A stretch of DNA of 64,000 nucleotides from Mycolicibacterium iranicum (lineage in GTDB: Bacteria; Actinomycetota; Actinomycetes; Mycobacteriales; Mycobacteriaceae). The position numbers and the translations under genes are program-made. Location of the stretch: assembly GCF_002101705.1 (NCBI RefSeq), contig NZ_LQPC01000047.1:124001-188000 (forward strand), in the 5' to 3' direction. The notes under the pieces were generated by a model. That model had not been told where the DNA came from. It worked only from the letters and a program-made list of their open reading frames with translations, and did not search any database. Below, in pieces: positions 1 to 8,957 of this stretch. The first letter of the stretch is position 1. The number at the start of each line of letters is the position of its first letter.

Positions 1-575
1 TCCGTCGTGCGCTGCGGGAAGGCCGCGAGGGCAACCTGGTGATCTTCGTCGTCGACGCCTCGGGCTCGATGGCGGCCCGTGACCGGATGTCGGCGGTCAG
101 TGGAGCGACGTTGTCGCTGTTGCGGGACGCCTATCAGCGCCGGGACAAGGTCGCGGTCATCACGTTCCGCCAGCAGGACGCTCAGGTGTTGCTGCCGCCG
201 ACATCGTCGGTGCACATCGCCAGCCGGCGGCTGACCCGCTTCAGCACGGGTGGGAAAACCCCTCTGGCACAGGGCCTTCTAGCCGCCCGCGACATGGTGG
301 TGCGGGAGCGGACGCGCGATCGCGTGCGCCGCAGTCTCGTCGTGGTGCTGACCGACGGTCGCGCGACAGGCGGGCCGGACCCACTTGGCCGGGCGCGCAC
401 GGCGGCGGCTCTGCTGGTGGCCGAAGGCGCGGCGGCGGTCGTCGTCGACTGCGAAACGTCTTATATCCGGCTCGATCTCGCGGAGGAACTGGCCCGCCAG
501 CTCGATGCGCCTGCGGTCCGGTTGGCGCACTTGCGCTCCGACAATCTGACCGCCCTCGTCAAGGGTGCCGCGTAG
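1..575 (+). CDS. Magnesium-chelatase-type protein, VWA C-terminal part (5' end outside window)
   Basis: The reading frame is already open at base 3 and ends at TAG 573-575, so only about the last 190 residues are visible. They form a von Willebrand A domain with an intact MIDAS: DASGS near visible residue 18, a KTPL threonine, and a LTDGRA strand. This matches the C-terminal domain of ChlD/BchD-type AAA+ metal-chelatase subunits. In mycobacteria such a gene (Rv2850c in M. tuberculosis) sits just upstream of cobO. A role in metal insertion, possibly cobalt, is inferred from the neighbours and unproven. The GTG at 39 lies inside the domain and is not a start. The next gene begins 12 bases after the stop. 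Confidence 0.85.
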   Translation, partial: RRALREGREGNLVIFVVDASGSMAARDRMSAVSGATLSLLRDAYQRRDKVAVITFRQQDAQVLLPPTSSVHIASRRLTRFSTGGKTPLAQGLLAARDMVVRERTRDRVRRSLVVVLTDGRATGGPDPLGRARTAAALLVAEGAAAVVVDCETSYIRLDLAEELARQLDAPAVRLAHLRSDNLTALVKGAA

Positions 576-587
576 AAGGGTGATGCG

Positions 588-1202
588 ATGCCTCAGGGTC
601 AACCGCTGACGGTTCCGGACGACGGGCTGACGACGCGGGCGCGACGCAACGCCCCGCTTCTGGCGGTGCACACCGGTCCGGGCAAGGGCAAGTCGACGGC
701 CGCGTTCGGCATGGCGCTGCGTGCCTGGAATCAGGGCTTCGATATCGCCGTGTTCCAATTCGTCAAGAGCGCGAAATGGAAGGTGGGGGAGGAGACGGCC
801 CTCACCGAGCTCGGCCGTGCCCACGCTGAGCGCGGTGTCGGAGGCCCGGTCGAATGGCACAAGATGGGGTCGGGCTGGTCGTGGACGCGCAAGGCGGGCA
901 CGGAGGTCGATCACGCCGCCGCGGCGGCTGACGGCTGGGCCGAGATCTCGCGCAGGCTGGCCGAGCAGCGCCACGACTTCTATGTACTCGACGAGTTCAC
1001 CTATCCGCTCAAGTGGGGCTGGGTTGAGACGAATGAAGTGATCGACGTGCTGGCCAACAGACCCGGCACGCAGCACGTGGTCATCACCGGCCGCGACGCA
1101 CCGCAGGCGCTGGTGGACGCCGCCGACCTGGTGACCGAGATGACGAAGGTGAAGCATCCGATGGATGCGGGCCGCAAGGGCCAGAAGGGTATCGAGTGGT
1201 GA
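588..1202 (+). CDS. cobO: Cob(I)yrinic acid a,c-diamide adenosyltransferase
   Basis: The 204-residue protein transfers the adenosyl group of ATP to cob(I)yrinic acid a,c-diamide, a late corrin step in B12 synthesis, in the cytosol. The CobO/BtuR P-loop GPGKGKST spans residues 30-37, and a conserved DEFTYPLKWGW segment follows near residue 130. Length is normal for the family. ATG 588 has a Shine-Dalgarno stretch (agaaggg, 574-580) 7 bases upstream. It lies between the chelatase-type gene and cobB, the usual mycobacterial order, and is probably co-transcribed with both. Confidence 0.95.
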   Translation: MPQGQPLTVPDDGLTTRARRNAPLLAVHTGPGKGKSTAAFGMALRAWNQGFDIAVFQFVKSAKWKVGEETALTELGRAHAERGVGGPVEWHKMGSGWSWTRKAGTEVDHAAAAADGWAEISRRLAEQRHDFYVLDEFTYPLKWGWVETNEVIDVLANRPGTQHVVITGRDAPQALVDAADLVTEMTKVKHPMDAGRKGQKGIEW

Positions 1203-1241
1203 GCGAGCGCGCGCGAAATGCCATTGAACGCGGCGCGCCGC

Positions 1242-1268
1242 TGTGCAGACACGCGCGCTCGCGGTGCG
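1242..1268. repeat. 27-bp dispersed repeat, copy A
   Basis: These 27 bases recur exactly at 18945-18971. Here they lie between cobO and cobB. The core cgcgcgctcgc can pair with gcgagcgcgcg just upstream (around 1204-1214), giving an 11-bp GC stem. Mobility or function is not shown. The repeat runs into the apparent 5' end of the cobB frame, which is why the downstream GTG was preferred as start. Confidence 0.75.
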
Positions 1269-1284
1269 AAGGGCGGGGCACTCG

Positions 1285-2649
1285 GTGAGCACGCCGGCGG
1301 TGGTGATCGCCGCGCCTTCGTCGGGCAGCGGCAAGACCACGATCGCGACGGGCTTGATGGGTGCGCTGCGGCGGGCCGGCCATCGGGTGGCGCCGTTCAA
1401 GGTGGGCCCCGACTTCATCGACCCCGGCTATCACGCGCTGGCTGCGGACAGGCCGGGCCGCAACCTCGACCCGGTTCTGGTCGGCGAGCCCCTCATCGGA
1501 CCGCTGTACCGGCACGGCAGCGACGACGCCGACATCGCTGTCGTCGAGGGCGTGATGGGCCTGTTCGACGGACGTATCAGCGAATCCACGGTCGGCCCCG
1601 CGCAGGGCTCCACCGCCCACGTCGCCGGGCTGCTGGGTGCTCCGATCGTCCTCGTTGTCGACGCGCGCGGCCAGAGCCACAGCGTCGCGGCATTGCTTCA
1701 CGGCTTTGCGACCTTCGACCGTTCCGTGCGTCTGGCGGGCGTGATTCTCAACCGCGTCGGCTCGGCACGCCACGACGGCGTGCTGCGCCAGGCGTGCGAG
1801 CACGCAGGCGTGCCGGTGCTCGGCTCGATCCCGCGGACCGACGAACTCGCCGTCCCCTCAAGGCATCTCGGGTTGGTGACGGCCGTCGAACACGGCCGTC
1901 GGGCGAGCGCGGCGGTTCAGGCGATGACCGACCTGGTGTCCCGCCACGTGGACCTCGACGCGGTGGTGAGGGTCGCCGCGAGCCGGGTCGTCGACGAGCC
2001 GTGGACGCCGGCGCAGTTCCCGACGACTCAGCCTGCCACCGTGGCGCTCGCCGCCGGTAAGGCGTTCACGTTCGGCTATGCCGAGCACCGCGAGATCCTG
2101 GCCGCCGCGGGCGCAGAGGTCGTGGAGTTCGACCCGCTGAGCGACCCGCTGCCTGCGCGAGCGTCCGCGCTCGTCCTGCCAGGCGGCTTCCCGGAGGAGT
2201 TCGGCACCGACCTGTCGGCCAACGACGTGGTCCGCGGTCAGATCAGGGCGCTGGCCGCGGGCGGAGCGCCGGTGCATGCCGAGTGCGCCGGGCTGACCTA
2301 TCTGGTCGACGAGCTCGACGGGCACCCGATGTGTGGCGTGCTGGCCGGTTCGGCGTCATTCACCGCATCGCTCACCCTGGGCTACCGGGATGCGGTGGCA
2401 GTGGCCGATTCTGCGTTGCACAGGGTCGGCGATCGCCTTGTGGGTCACGAATTTCACCGGACGACAGTGCAATACGGCGACGGTCGGCAACCCGCCTGGC
2501 GCTACCGGGGCCGCGGAGGGCAGGTGATCGAGGACGGCGCCGTCACCGGCGGAGTGCACGCGGGCTATCTGCACACCCACCCGGCGGCACACCCGTGGGC
2601 GGTCGCGCGCTTCGTCGCGGCTGCGGCAACCTTTAAGCTCGCCGGGTGA
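1285..2649 (+). CDS. cobB: Cobyrinic acid a,c-diamide synthase
   Basis: CobB-type enzymes amidate the a- and c-side chains of the corrin (hydrogenobyrinic or cobyrinic acid) using glutamine and ATP. The N-terminal dethiobiotin-synthetase-like domain opens with P-loop SSGSGKTT (about residues 12-19). The C-terminal class I glutamine amidotransferase domain has nucleophile Cys334 in HAECAGL and a late HTHP histidine. I chose GTG 1285 (454 residues) because it falls just before the first conserved strand. The frame is open back to GTG 1243, but that stretch is a dispersed intergenic repeat. The stop overlaps the cysG start by 4 bases, implying translational coupling. Confidence 0.93.
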   Translation: MSTPAVVIAAPSSGSGKTTIATGLMGALRRAGHRVAPFKVGPDFIDPGYHALAADRPGRNLDPVLVGEPLIGPLYRHGSDDADIAVVEGVMGLFDGRISESTVGPAQGSTAHVAGLLGAPIVLVVDARGQSHSVAALLHGFATFDRSVRLAGVILNRVGSARHDGVLRQACEHAGVPVLGSIPRTDELAVPSRHLGLVTAVEHGRRASAAVQAMTDLVSRHVDLDAVVRVAASRVVDEPWTPAQFPTTQPATVALAAGKAFTFGYAEHREILAAAGAEVVEFDPLSDPLPARASALVLPGGFPEEFGTDLSANDVVRGQIRALAAGGAPVHAECAGLTYLVDELDGHPMCGVLAGSASFTASLTLGYRDAVAVADSALHRVGDRLVGHEFHRTTVQYGDGRQPAWRYRGRGGQVIEDGAVTGGVHAGYLHTHPAAHPWAVARFVAAAATFKLAG

Positions 2650-3860
2650 GTCCTGAGACCGACAACGCCTATCTGGTGGGCCTGCGCCTGGAAGGCAAGA
2701 AGGTCGTCGTTGTCGGCGGTGGCACGGTCGCCCAGCGGCGCCTGCCACTGCTCGTCGCCAGCGGCGCCGACGTCCACGTCATCACCAAGGCCGCGACCCC
2801 TGTCGTCGAGGCGATCGACGGAATCACGCTGACAATGCGCGAGTTTCGTGACGGCGACCTCGAAGGCGCCTGGTATGTGATCGCCGCCACCGATGATCCC
2901 GACGTCAACGCCGCAATCGTCGCAGAGGCCGAAAACCGCCGCATCTTCTGTGTGCGCGCCGACGTGGCGATCGAGGGCACCGCCGTCACGCCGGCGACCT
3001 TCGAGTACGAAGGGCTCGCGGTGGGCGTGCTGGCCGGGGGCGAGCACCGCCGCTCGGCGGGCATTCGCACGGCGATCCGTGAGGCGCTGCAGCAGGGTCT
3101 TCTCACCGATGACAGCGCGGCCGCCTCCGGCGTCATCAAAGGTGGCGTCGCGTTGGTCGGTGGCGGCCCCGGCGACCCGGAACTCATCACGGTTCGCGGG
3201 CGGCGACTATTGGCGCATGCCGACGTGGTGGTCGCCGACCGGCTCGCCCCGCAGGAACTGCTCGCCGAATTGTCGCCCGACGTCGAGGTGATCGACGCCG
3301 CGAAGATCCCCTACGGCCGGGCGATGGCGCAAGACGCGATCAACGACGTCCTCATCGCGCGGGCCAAGGAAGGCAAGTTCGTGGTCCGCCTGAAGGGCGG
3401 CGACCCGTTCGTGTTCGCCCGCGGCTACGAAGAGGTGATCGCGTGCGCGGACGCCGGAATTCCGGTGACTGTGGTGCCCGGTGTGACAAGTGCCATAGCG
3501 GTTCCCGCATTGGCCGGCGTTCCGGTCACTCACCGCGGTCTTACTCATGAATTCGTGGTGGTCAGCGGTCATCTTGCGCCGGACCACCCCGAATCGTTAG
3601 TGAATTGGGATGCGCTCGCCGCGATGAGCGGAACAATTGTTTTGCTGATGGCCGTCGAGCGGATCGAGCTTTTCGTCAAAGTTCTTCTTCGAGGCGGCCG
3701 ACCTGCAGATACGCCCGTCTTGGTGGTTCAGCACGGCACAACGTCATCGCAGCGGACTTTGCGGGCAACCCTCGCCGAGACGCCCGAACGCGTCCGGTCG
3801 GACGGTATTCGGCCCCCGGCGATCGTCGTTATCGGGGCGGTGGCCGGCTTCGGCACTTAA
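2646..3860 (+). CDS. cysG: Fused siroheme synthase: precorrin-2 dehydrogenase domain plus uroporphyrinogen-III methyltransferase
   Basis: The 404-residue protein has two parts. Residues 1 to about 150 form a Rossmann domain (VVGGGTVAQRR near residue 20) like the CysG/Met8 dehydrogenase-ferrochelatase. From about residue 160 comes a SUMT methyltransferase with VGGGPGDPELIT, GDPFVFARGYEE and VPGVTSA motifs. It feeds siroheme for nitrite and sulfite reductases and precorrin-2 for B12. The GTG start overlaps the cobB stop. I did not see a separate extra ferrochelatase domain; the length suits the mycobacterial CysG (Rv2847c) rather than the longer enterobacterial protein. Confidence 0.92.
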   Translation: MSPETDNAYLVGLRLEGKKVVVVGGGTVAQRRLPLLVASGADVHVITKAATPVVEAIDGITLTMREFRDGDLEGAWYVIAATDDPDVNAAIVAEAENRRIFCVRADVAIEGTAVTPATFEYEGLAVGVLAGGEHRRSAGIRTAIREALQQGLLTDDSAAASGVIKGGVALVGGGPGDPELITVRGRRLLAHADVVVADRLAPQELLAELSPDVEVIDAAKIPYGRAMAQDAINDVLIARAKEGKFVVRLKGGDPFVFARGYEEVIACADAGIPVTVVPGVTSAIAVPALAGVPVTHRGLTHEFVVVSGHLAPDHPESLVNWDALAAMSGTIVLLMAVERIELFVKVLLRGGRPADTPVLVVQHGTTSSQRTLRATLAETPERVRSDGIRPPAIVVIGAVAGFGT

Positions 3861-3879
3861 AGGGTTCTTAAGATTACTG

Positions 3880-3885
3880 TAAGGT
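3880..3885 (+). promoter_or_regulatory. -10 element (TAAGGT) of the first efpA gene
   Basis: A TANNNT box lies 8 bases before ATG 3894, so transcription should start 0-2 bases before the start codon, a near-leaderless mRNA. The local DNA is AT-rich for this genome. No clear -35 was seen, which is common in mycobacteria. Confidence 0.55.
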
Positions 3886-3893
3886 AACCCGAT

Positions 3894-5537
3894 ATGACGG
3901 CTCTCAACGATGCGGAGCGTGCCGCCATCCACCGTGATGCAGAAGGCAGGACCAAACGAGGCTCGGACCGAGTGTCTGACCGGGCCCTGCCGACGCGCGT
4001 TCCCGGGGTGGGTGAGACGGCAGGCGGACATCCCGGTGGCCCTACAGACGGCGCGGCCCGACCTAACAGGACCCCTGCCTGGATGCCGTCGCGGCGTTTC
4101 ATCGCGGCGGTGGTCGCGATCGGCGGAATGCAGTTGCTGGCCACGATGGACAGCACGGTCGCGATCGTGGCGCTGCCGAGGATCCAGGATGAGCTCAGCC
4201 TCTCCGACGCCGGCCGCAGCTGGGTCATCACCGCGTATGTATTGACCTTCGGCGGCCTCATGCTGCTGGGCGGCCGCCTCGGCGACGTCATCGGCCGCAA
4301 GCGCACCTTCATCGTCGGCGTCGCACTGTTCACCATCGCGTCGGTGCTGTGCGGTCTGGCGTGGAACGAAGCCACCCTCGTCATCGCACGCCTGCTGCAA
4401 GGCGTCGGCGCGGCTATCGCGTCACCGACCGCACTGGCATTAATCGCCACGACATTCCCGAAGGGGCCGGCCCGCAACGCCGCAACAGCGATCTTCGCGG
4501 CGATGACTGGCATCGGCTCGGTGATGGGCCTGATCCTCGGCGGTGCCCTGACCGAGGTGTCCTGGCGCTGGGCCTTCCTCATCAACGTGCCCATCGGTCT
4601 GCTGATGATCCATTTGGCCCGCCGGACCCTGCGCGAGACCCACCGCGAACGCCTCAAGCTCGATGCCACCGGAGCGCTTCTGGCCACTCTGGGCTGCACG
4701 GCCGCCGTCTTCGCCTTTTCGATCGGGCCCGAAGCGGGCTGGATCTCACCGGTCACCATCGGGTCGGGCATCGTCGCAGTCGGCGCACTCATCGCCTTCC
4801 TGTGGGTCGAGCGCACCGCCGAAAACCCCGTCGTGCCGTTCGAACTGTTCTACGACCGCAACCGGGTCGCCACGTTCGCCGCGATCTTCCTGGCCGGCGG
4901 CGTGATGTTCACGCTGACCGTGACCATCGGGCTGTACGTGCAGGACATCCTCGGCTACAGCGCGCTGAGGGCCGGCATCGGCTTCATCCCGTTCGTCATC
5001 GCCCTTGGCATCGGGCTCGGCGTCTCCTCGGCGCTGGTGTCGAAGTTCCCGCCGCGGATCCTCGTGATCGGCGGAGGCGTGCTTGTGCTGGCCGCGATGA
5101 TCTACGGATCCACGCTGGACGCCAACATCCCGTACTTCCCGAACCTCGTGCTGCCCATCACGGTCGGCGGCTTCGGCATCGGCATGATCGTCGTGCCGCT
5201 GACCGTGTCGGCGATCGCAGGTGTCGGCTTCGACCAGATCGGTCCCGTGTCGGCGATCGCGCTGATGCTGCAGAACCTCGGCGGACCGGTCGTGCTGGCG
5301 ATCATCCAGGCGGTCATCACGTCGCGCACCCTGTACCTCGGCGGCACCACCGGGCCGGTGAGCGACATGAATGCCGTCCAACTGCACGCGCTGGACCAGG
5401 GGTACTCCTACGGCCTGCTGTGGGTCGCCGCGGTCGCCGTCATCGTCGGCGGTGCGGCGCTGTTCATCGGCTACACCGCCGAGCAGGTGGCGCACGCCCA
5501 GGAAGTCAAGGACGCCATCGACGCCGGAGAGCTTTAG
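3894..5537 (+). CDS. efpA: EfpA-type MFS drug exporter (DHA2 family, 14 TM)
   Basis: The 547-residue integral membrane antiporter of the QacA/EmrB (DHA2) group very closely resembles mycobacterial EfpA along its whole length. After a variable cytosolic N-terminus of about 65 residues come the first helix (IAVVALP-type strand near MDSTVAIV), the loop motif GGRLGDVIGRKR, the motif C region GSVMGLILGGAL, and a long hydrophobic C-terminal half. EfpA proteins are proposed to export drugs or lipids, and M. tuberculosis efpA is reported as isoniazid-induced. It sits in the conserved place between cysG and proS. A paralogue follows directly. The last codons and stop lie inside a 29-bp tandem repeat. 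Confidence 0.92.
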   Translation: MTALNDAERAAIHRDAEGRTKRGSDRVSDRALPTRVPGVGETAGGHPGGPTDGAARPNRTPAWMPSRRFIAAVVAIGGMQLLATMDSTVAIVALPRIQDELSLSDAGRSWVITAYVLTFGGLMLLGGRLGDVIGRKRTFIVGVALFTIASVLCGLAWNEATLVIARLLQGVGAAIASPTALALIATTFPKGPARNAATAIFAAMTGIGSVMGLILGGALTEVSWRWAFLINVPIGLLMIHLARRTLRETHRERLKLDATGALLATLGCTAAVFAFSIGPEAGWISPVTIGSGIVAVGALIAFLWVERTAENPVVPFELFYDRNRVATFAAIFLAGGVMFTLTVTIGLYVQDILGYSALRAGIGFIPFVIALGIGLGVSSALVSKFPPRILVIGGGVLVLAAMIYGSTLDANIPYFPNLVLPITVGGFGIGMIVVPLTVSAIAGVGFDQIGPVSAIALMLQNLGGPVVLAIIQAVITSRTLYLGGTTGPVSDMNAVQLHALDQGYSYGLLWVAAVAVIVGGAALFIGYTAEQVAHAQEVKDAIDAGEL

Positions 5538-5601
5538 CTCGACATCAGACCAGGGCAGAGCTTTAGCTCGACATCAGACCAGGGCAGAGCGTTAGCTCGA
5601 C
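5528..5601 (+). repeat. 29-bp tandem repeat spanning the efpA stop codon
   Basis: Two exact 29-base units (5528-5556 and 5557-5585, beginning agagctttagctcgac) are followed by a partial third (5586-5601, one mismatch). The first unit contains the last efpA codons and the TAG stop, so the gene end has been copied downstream as non-coding DNA. Slippage or unequal duplication is the simplest origin. Confidence 0.95.
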
Positions 5602-5623
5602 CACGCCGAAATCACCGGGTCGG

Positions 5624-5629
5624 TAGGGT
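5624..5629 (+). promoter_or_regulatory. -10 element (TAGGGT) of the second efpA-like gene
   Basis: The TANNNT box is 8 bases before ATG 5638, in the same geometry as the box before the first paralogue. The second exporter therefore appears to have its own promoter in addition to any read-through. Confidence 0.5.
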
Positions 5630-5637
5630 GGCCAACC

Positions 5638-7128
5638 ATGGCTTCCGGGTCGCCTGAACGCGAGACGGAACCACTGTCCTCGTCGGTGCTCGGCATCGCC
5701 ATCGTCGCGATCACCGGCATGCAGCTCATGTCGACCCTCGACGGCACCATCGTCATCGTCGCGCTGCCCCGGATGCAGGCCGATCTGGATCTCTCGGACG
5801 CCGGCAAGAGCTGGGTCATCACAGCCTATGTATTGGCCTTCGGAGGTCTGCTGCTGCTCGGCGGACGGATCGGCGACGCCGTCGGCCATAAGCGCGCCTT
5901 CCTGTCCGGAGTGGGCGTCTTCACTATCGCCTCGCTGGTATGCGGCCTGGCCACCGAAGAGGTCACGCTCGTCGTGGCCCGCGCGGTCCAGGGCGTCGGC
6001 GCCGCGGTGGCTGCCCCGACCGGCCTGGCGCTGATCGCGACGACGTACGCGGTGGGGCATGCCCGAAACCGCGCGCTCGCCGTGTCGGCGGCCATGCAGG
6101 GTCTTGGGTCTGTCCTCGGGCTGATCCTTGGGGGCGCGGTCACAGGTCTGTCCTGGCGGCTGGCGTTTCTGGTCAACGTGCCGATCGGCATCGTCATCAT
6201 CTGGATCGCGGTGACTCGGCTGGCCGAGACCCGGCACGAACGCATCAAGCTCGACATCACCGGGGCGCTACTGGCGACGATGGCGTGCACGTCGGCGGTG
6301 CTGGTGTTCACCCAGGGTCCGCCCCGCGGCTGGGTCGACCCGTGGGTGATCGGGGCTGTGGTGGCGGCCGCGGTGTTCTTCATCGCCTTCCTGCTCGACG
6401 AGCGTGGAGCGGACAACCCTCTGGTGCCGCTGTCGATCTTCGACAACCGCAACCGGGTGGCGTCGTTCGTCGCGTATTTCCTGGCCGGCGGTGTGATGCT
6501 GACGTTGTCGGTCATGATCGGACTGCTCGTCCAGGATGTGCTCGGCTACTCGCCGCTGCGCGCCGGCATCAGCTTCATGCCGTTCGCGGTCGCGTTCGTC
6601 CTCGGCAACGTCCTGGCGACCCACCTCGCCCCGCGGATAGCGCCCCGCTGGGTGATCCTCGGCGGTGGCGTCCTCGTGCTCGTGGCCATGCTGTACGGGT
6701 CCACCCTGGACCGGTCCATTCCATACTTTCCCGACCTTTTCCTGCCTGTCGTCGTCGGCGGGGTCGGCATCGGGGTGATTTCGGTGATCCTGCCGCTGTG
6801 CCTGCTTGCCAACGTGGCGCCCCGCGACATCGGCCCACTGTCCTCGGTGACGCTGATGGTGTTCAATCTCGGCGGCCCATTGGTGCTCGTCGTCATCCAG
6901 GCCGTCCAGACGTCGCGCACCCTGTATCTGGGGGGGACCATGGGGCCGGTCAAGGACATGAGCCCTGCCCAGCTCGACGCGCTGGGGCACGGCTACACGT
7001 ACTCGCTGCTGTGGGTCGCCGCGATCGCGCTGGTAGTCGGTGTCGCGGCGCTGTTCATCGGATACTCGGCCCGAGATATCGCGCGGGCACGGGAGACTCG
7101 CGAAGCCGTGGAGGCGGGCGAGCTCTAG
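5638..7128 (+). CDS. Second EfpA-like MFS exporter (paralogue)
   Basis: The 496-residue DHA2-type transporter is closely related to the gene just upstream. Shared blocks include a MSTLDGTIVIVALPRMQ-type first helix, LSDAGKSWVITAYVL, GGRIGDAVGHKRAF, a GSVLGLILGGAVTG motif C, and a C-terminal SRTLYLGGTMGPVKDM segment. It lacks the 50-residue N-terminal extension. The pair looks like a tandem duplication that has since diverged. Substrate is unknown; lipid or drug export is inferred from family only. Confidence 0.9.
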   Translation: MASGSPERETEPLSSSVLGIAIVAITGMQLMSTLDGTIVIVALPRMQADLDLSDAGKSWVITAYVLAFGGLLLLGGRIGDAVGHKRAFLSGVGVFTIASLVCGLATEEVTLVVARAVQGVGAAVAAPTGLALIATTYAVGHARNRALAVSAAMQGLGSVLGLILGGAVTGLSWRLAFLVNVPIGIVIIWIAVTRLAETRHERIKLDITGALLATMACTSAVLVFTQGPPRGWVDPWVIGAVVAAAVFFIAFLLDERGADNPLVPLSIFDNRNRVASFVAYFLAGGVMLTLSVMIGLLVQDVLGYSPLRAGISFMPFAVAFVLGNVLATHLAPRIAPRWVILGGGVLVLVAMLYGSTLDRSIPYFPDLFLPVVVGGVGIGVISVILPLCLLANVAPRDIGPLSSVTLMVFNLGGPLVLVVIQAVQTSRTLYLGGTMGPVKDMSPAQLDALGHGYTYSLLWVAAIALVVGVAALFIGYSARDIARARETREAVEAGEL

Positions 7129-7178
7129 TTTCGGTGGGGTGGGAGCGTAGCGACTCGGGCGGGGATCCAGCCGATCAG

Positions 7179-7184
7179 TAAGGT
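7179..7184 (+). promoter_or_regulatory. -10 element (TAAGGT) of proS
   Basis: The TANNNT box lies 8 bases before GTG 7193 and predicts a leader of 0-2 bases. It supports GTG 7193 as the start rather than the internal ATG at 7205. Confidence 0.5.
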
Positions 7185-7192
7185 GGTCGGCT

Positions 7193-8950
7193 GTGATCAC
7201 CCGCATGTCCGAGCTGTTCCTGCGCACCCTGCGCGACGATCCGGCCGACGCCGAAGTGCCGAGCCACAAGCTGCTCATCCGGGCCGGCTACGTTCGGCCC
7301 GTCGGGCCCGGCCTGTACAGCTGGCTGCCGCTGGGTCTGCGGGTGCTGCGCAAGATCGAGAAGGTCGTCCGCGATGAGATGAATGCCATTGGGGGACAAG
7401 AGATTCTGTTCCCGGCTCTGCTTCCTAAGGCGCCGTACGAGACGTCGAACCGGTGGACGGAGTACGGCGACGGAGTCTTCCGGCTCAAAGACCGCCGCGG
7501 CAACGACTACATGCTGGGACCGACGCACGAGGAATTCTTCACGCTGACGGTCAAGGGCGAGTACTCGTCCTACAAGGACTTTCCGCTGACGCTCTACCAA
7601 ATCCAGACGAAGTACCGCGACGAGGCGCGCCCGCGTGCCGGCATTCTGCGCGGTCGCGAATTCATCATGAAGGACTCATACTCCTTCGATATCGACGAAG
7701 GCGGGCTCAAGTCCGCCTACCACCGACACCGCGAGGCCTATCAGCGGATCTTCGAGAAGCTGGCGGTGCGCTACGTGATCGTCTCGGCGGTGTCGGGGGC
7801 GATGGGCGGCAGTGCGTCCGAGGAATTCCTCGCCGAGAGCGACGTCGGCGAGGACACCTACGTACGCTGCCCCGAATCGGGCTATGCGGCCAACGTCGAG
7901 GCCGTGATCACCGCGGTGCCCGACGCCATCCCGTTCGAGGGTCTGCCAGAGGCCACGGTGCACCAGACCGGTGACACGCCGACCATCGCCACTCTCGTCG
8001 ACTGGGCCAATAGCGCAGACCTGCCCAGTTTCGCCGGCCGCCCGGTGACCGCCGCCGACACCCTGAAAAACGTGCTGCTCAAGGTGCGCGAGCCGGGCGG
8101 CGAGTGGGAGCTGCTCGCCGTCGGCGTGCCCGGCGACCGCGACGTCGACGACAAGCGCCTCGGCGCCGCGCTGGAGCCGGCGGAGTACGCGATGCTCGAC
8201 GATGCGGACTTCGCCAGGTACCCCTTCCTGGTGAAGGGATACATCGGACCGAAAGGTTTGTTGGCCAACGGCGTTCGTTACCTTGTCGACCCGAGGGTGG
8301 TCGACGGTACGGCGTGGATCACGGGTGCGGACTCCAAGGGCGACCATGTCGTCGACCTCGTGGCCGGACGGGACTTCACCCCGGACGGCACCATCGAGGC
8401 CGCCGAGGTCCGCGAGGGTGACCCGTCGCCGGACGGCGCGGGCACCCTGGTGGCTGCGCGCGGCATCGAGATCGGACATGTCTTCCAGCTCGGCCGCAAG
8501 TACGCCGATGCGTTCAATGCCGATGTGCTCGGCGAGGACGGCAAGCCGGTCAGGCTCACCATGGGGTCGTACGGCATCGGCGTGTCCCGGTTGGTCGCGG
8601 TGATCGCCGAACAGCACCACGACGTACTCGGTCTGCGCTGGCCCTCGAGCGTCGCGCCGTTCGATGTGCACGTCGTCATCGCCAACAAGGACGCCGACGC
8701 CCGCACGGGCGCCACGGAACTGGCCGCCGACCTGGACCGCCTCGGCATCGACGTGCTCCTCGACGACCGGACCGCCTCTCCCGGAGTGAAGTTCAAGGAC
8801 GCCGAATTGCTCGGTGTGCCGTGGATCGTCGTCGTCGGGCGCGGGTGGGCCGACGGAGTGGTCGAGCTGCGCGACCGTTTCAGCGGGAACAAGCGCGACG
8901 TGGCGATTGACGGCGCGGTGGGGGAGATCAGCAGCGCGATCTCCGGCTGA
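7193..8950 (+). CDS. proS: Prolyl-tRNA synthetase
   Basis: The 585-residue cytosolic class II aminoacyl-tRNA synthetase is of the bacterial ProS type. Visible parts are the N-terminal ITRMSELFLRTLR, class II motif 2 around TKYRDEARPRAGILRGREF, a central editing (INS) domain, motif 3 MGSYGIGVSRLV, and an anticodon-binding C-terminal domain. Length and sequence match the mycobacterial enzyme. It lies downstream of efpA, as in other mycobacteria, and converges with the DUF4439 gene, leaving only 7 bases between stops. Confidence 0.97.
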   Translation: MITRMSELFLRTLRDDPADAEVPSHKLLIRAGYVRPVGPGLYSWLPLGLRVLRKIEKVVRDEMNAIGGQEILFPALLPKAPYETSNRWTEYGDGVFRLKDRRGNDYMLGPTHEEFFTLTVKGEYSSYKDFPLTLYQIQTKYRDEARPRAGILRGREFIMKDSYSFDIDEGGLKSAYHRHREAYQRIFEKLAVRYVIVSAVSGAMGGSASEEFLAESDVGEDTYVRCPESGYAANVEAVITAVPDAIPFEGLPEATVHQTGDTPTIATLVDWANSADLPSFAGRPVTAADTLKNVLLKVREPGGEWELLAVGVPGDRDVDDKRLGAALEPAEYAMLDDADFARYPFLVKGYIGPKGLLANGVRYLVDPRVVDGTAWITGADSKGDHVVDLVAGRDFTPDGTIEAAEVREGDPSPDGAGTLVAARGIEIGHVFQLGRKYADAFNADVLGEDGKPVRLTMGSYGIGVSRLVAVIAEQHHDVLGLRWPSSVAPFDVHVVIANKDADARTGATELAADLDRLGIDVLLDDRTASPGVKFKDAELLGVPWIVVVGRGWADGVVELRDRFSGNKRDVAIDGAVGEISSAISG

Positions 8951-8957
8951 CGGCCGG

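Noticed and set aside
1..575. Complete short VWA protein starting at GTG 39
   Set aside because: The frame is open to the window edge and the conserved domain extends upstream of 39; it is a truncated longer gene.
279..1418. 379-codon open frame opposite cobO
   Set aside because: Composition of a shadow frame; it spans two real genes and their gap.
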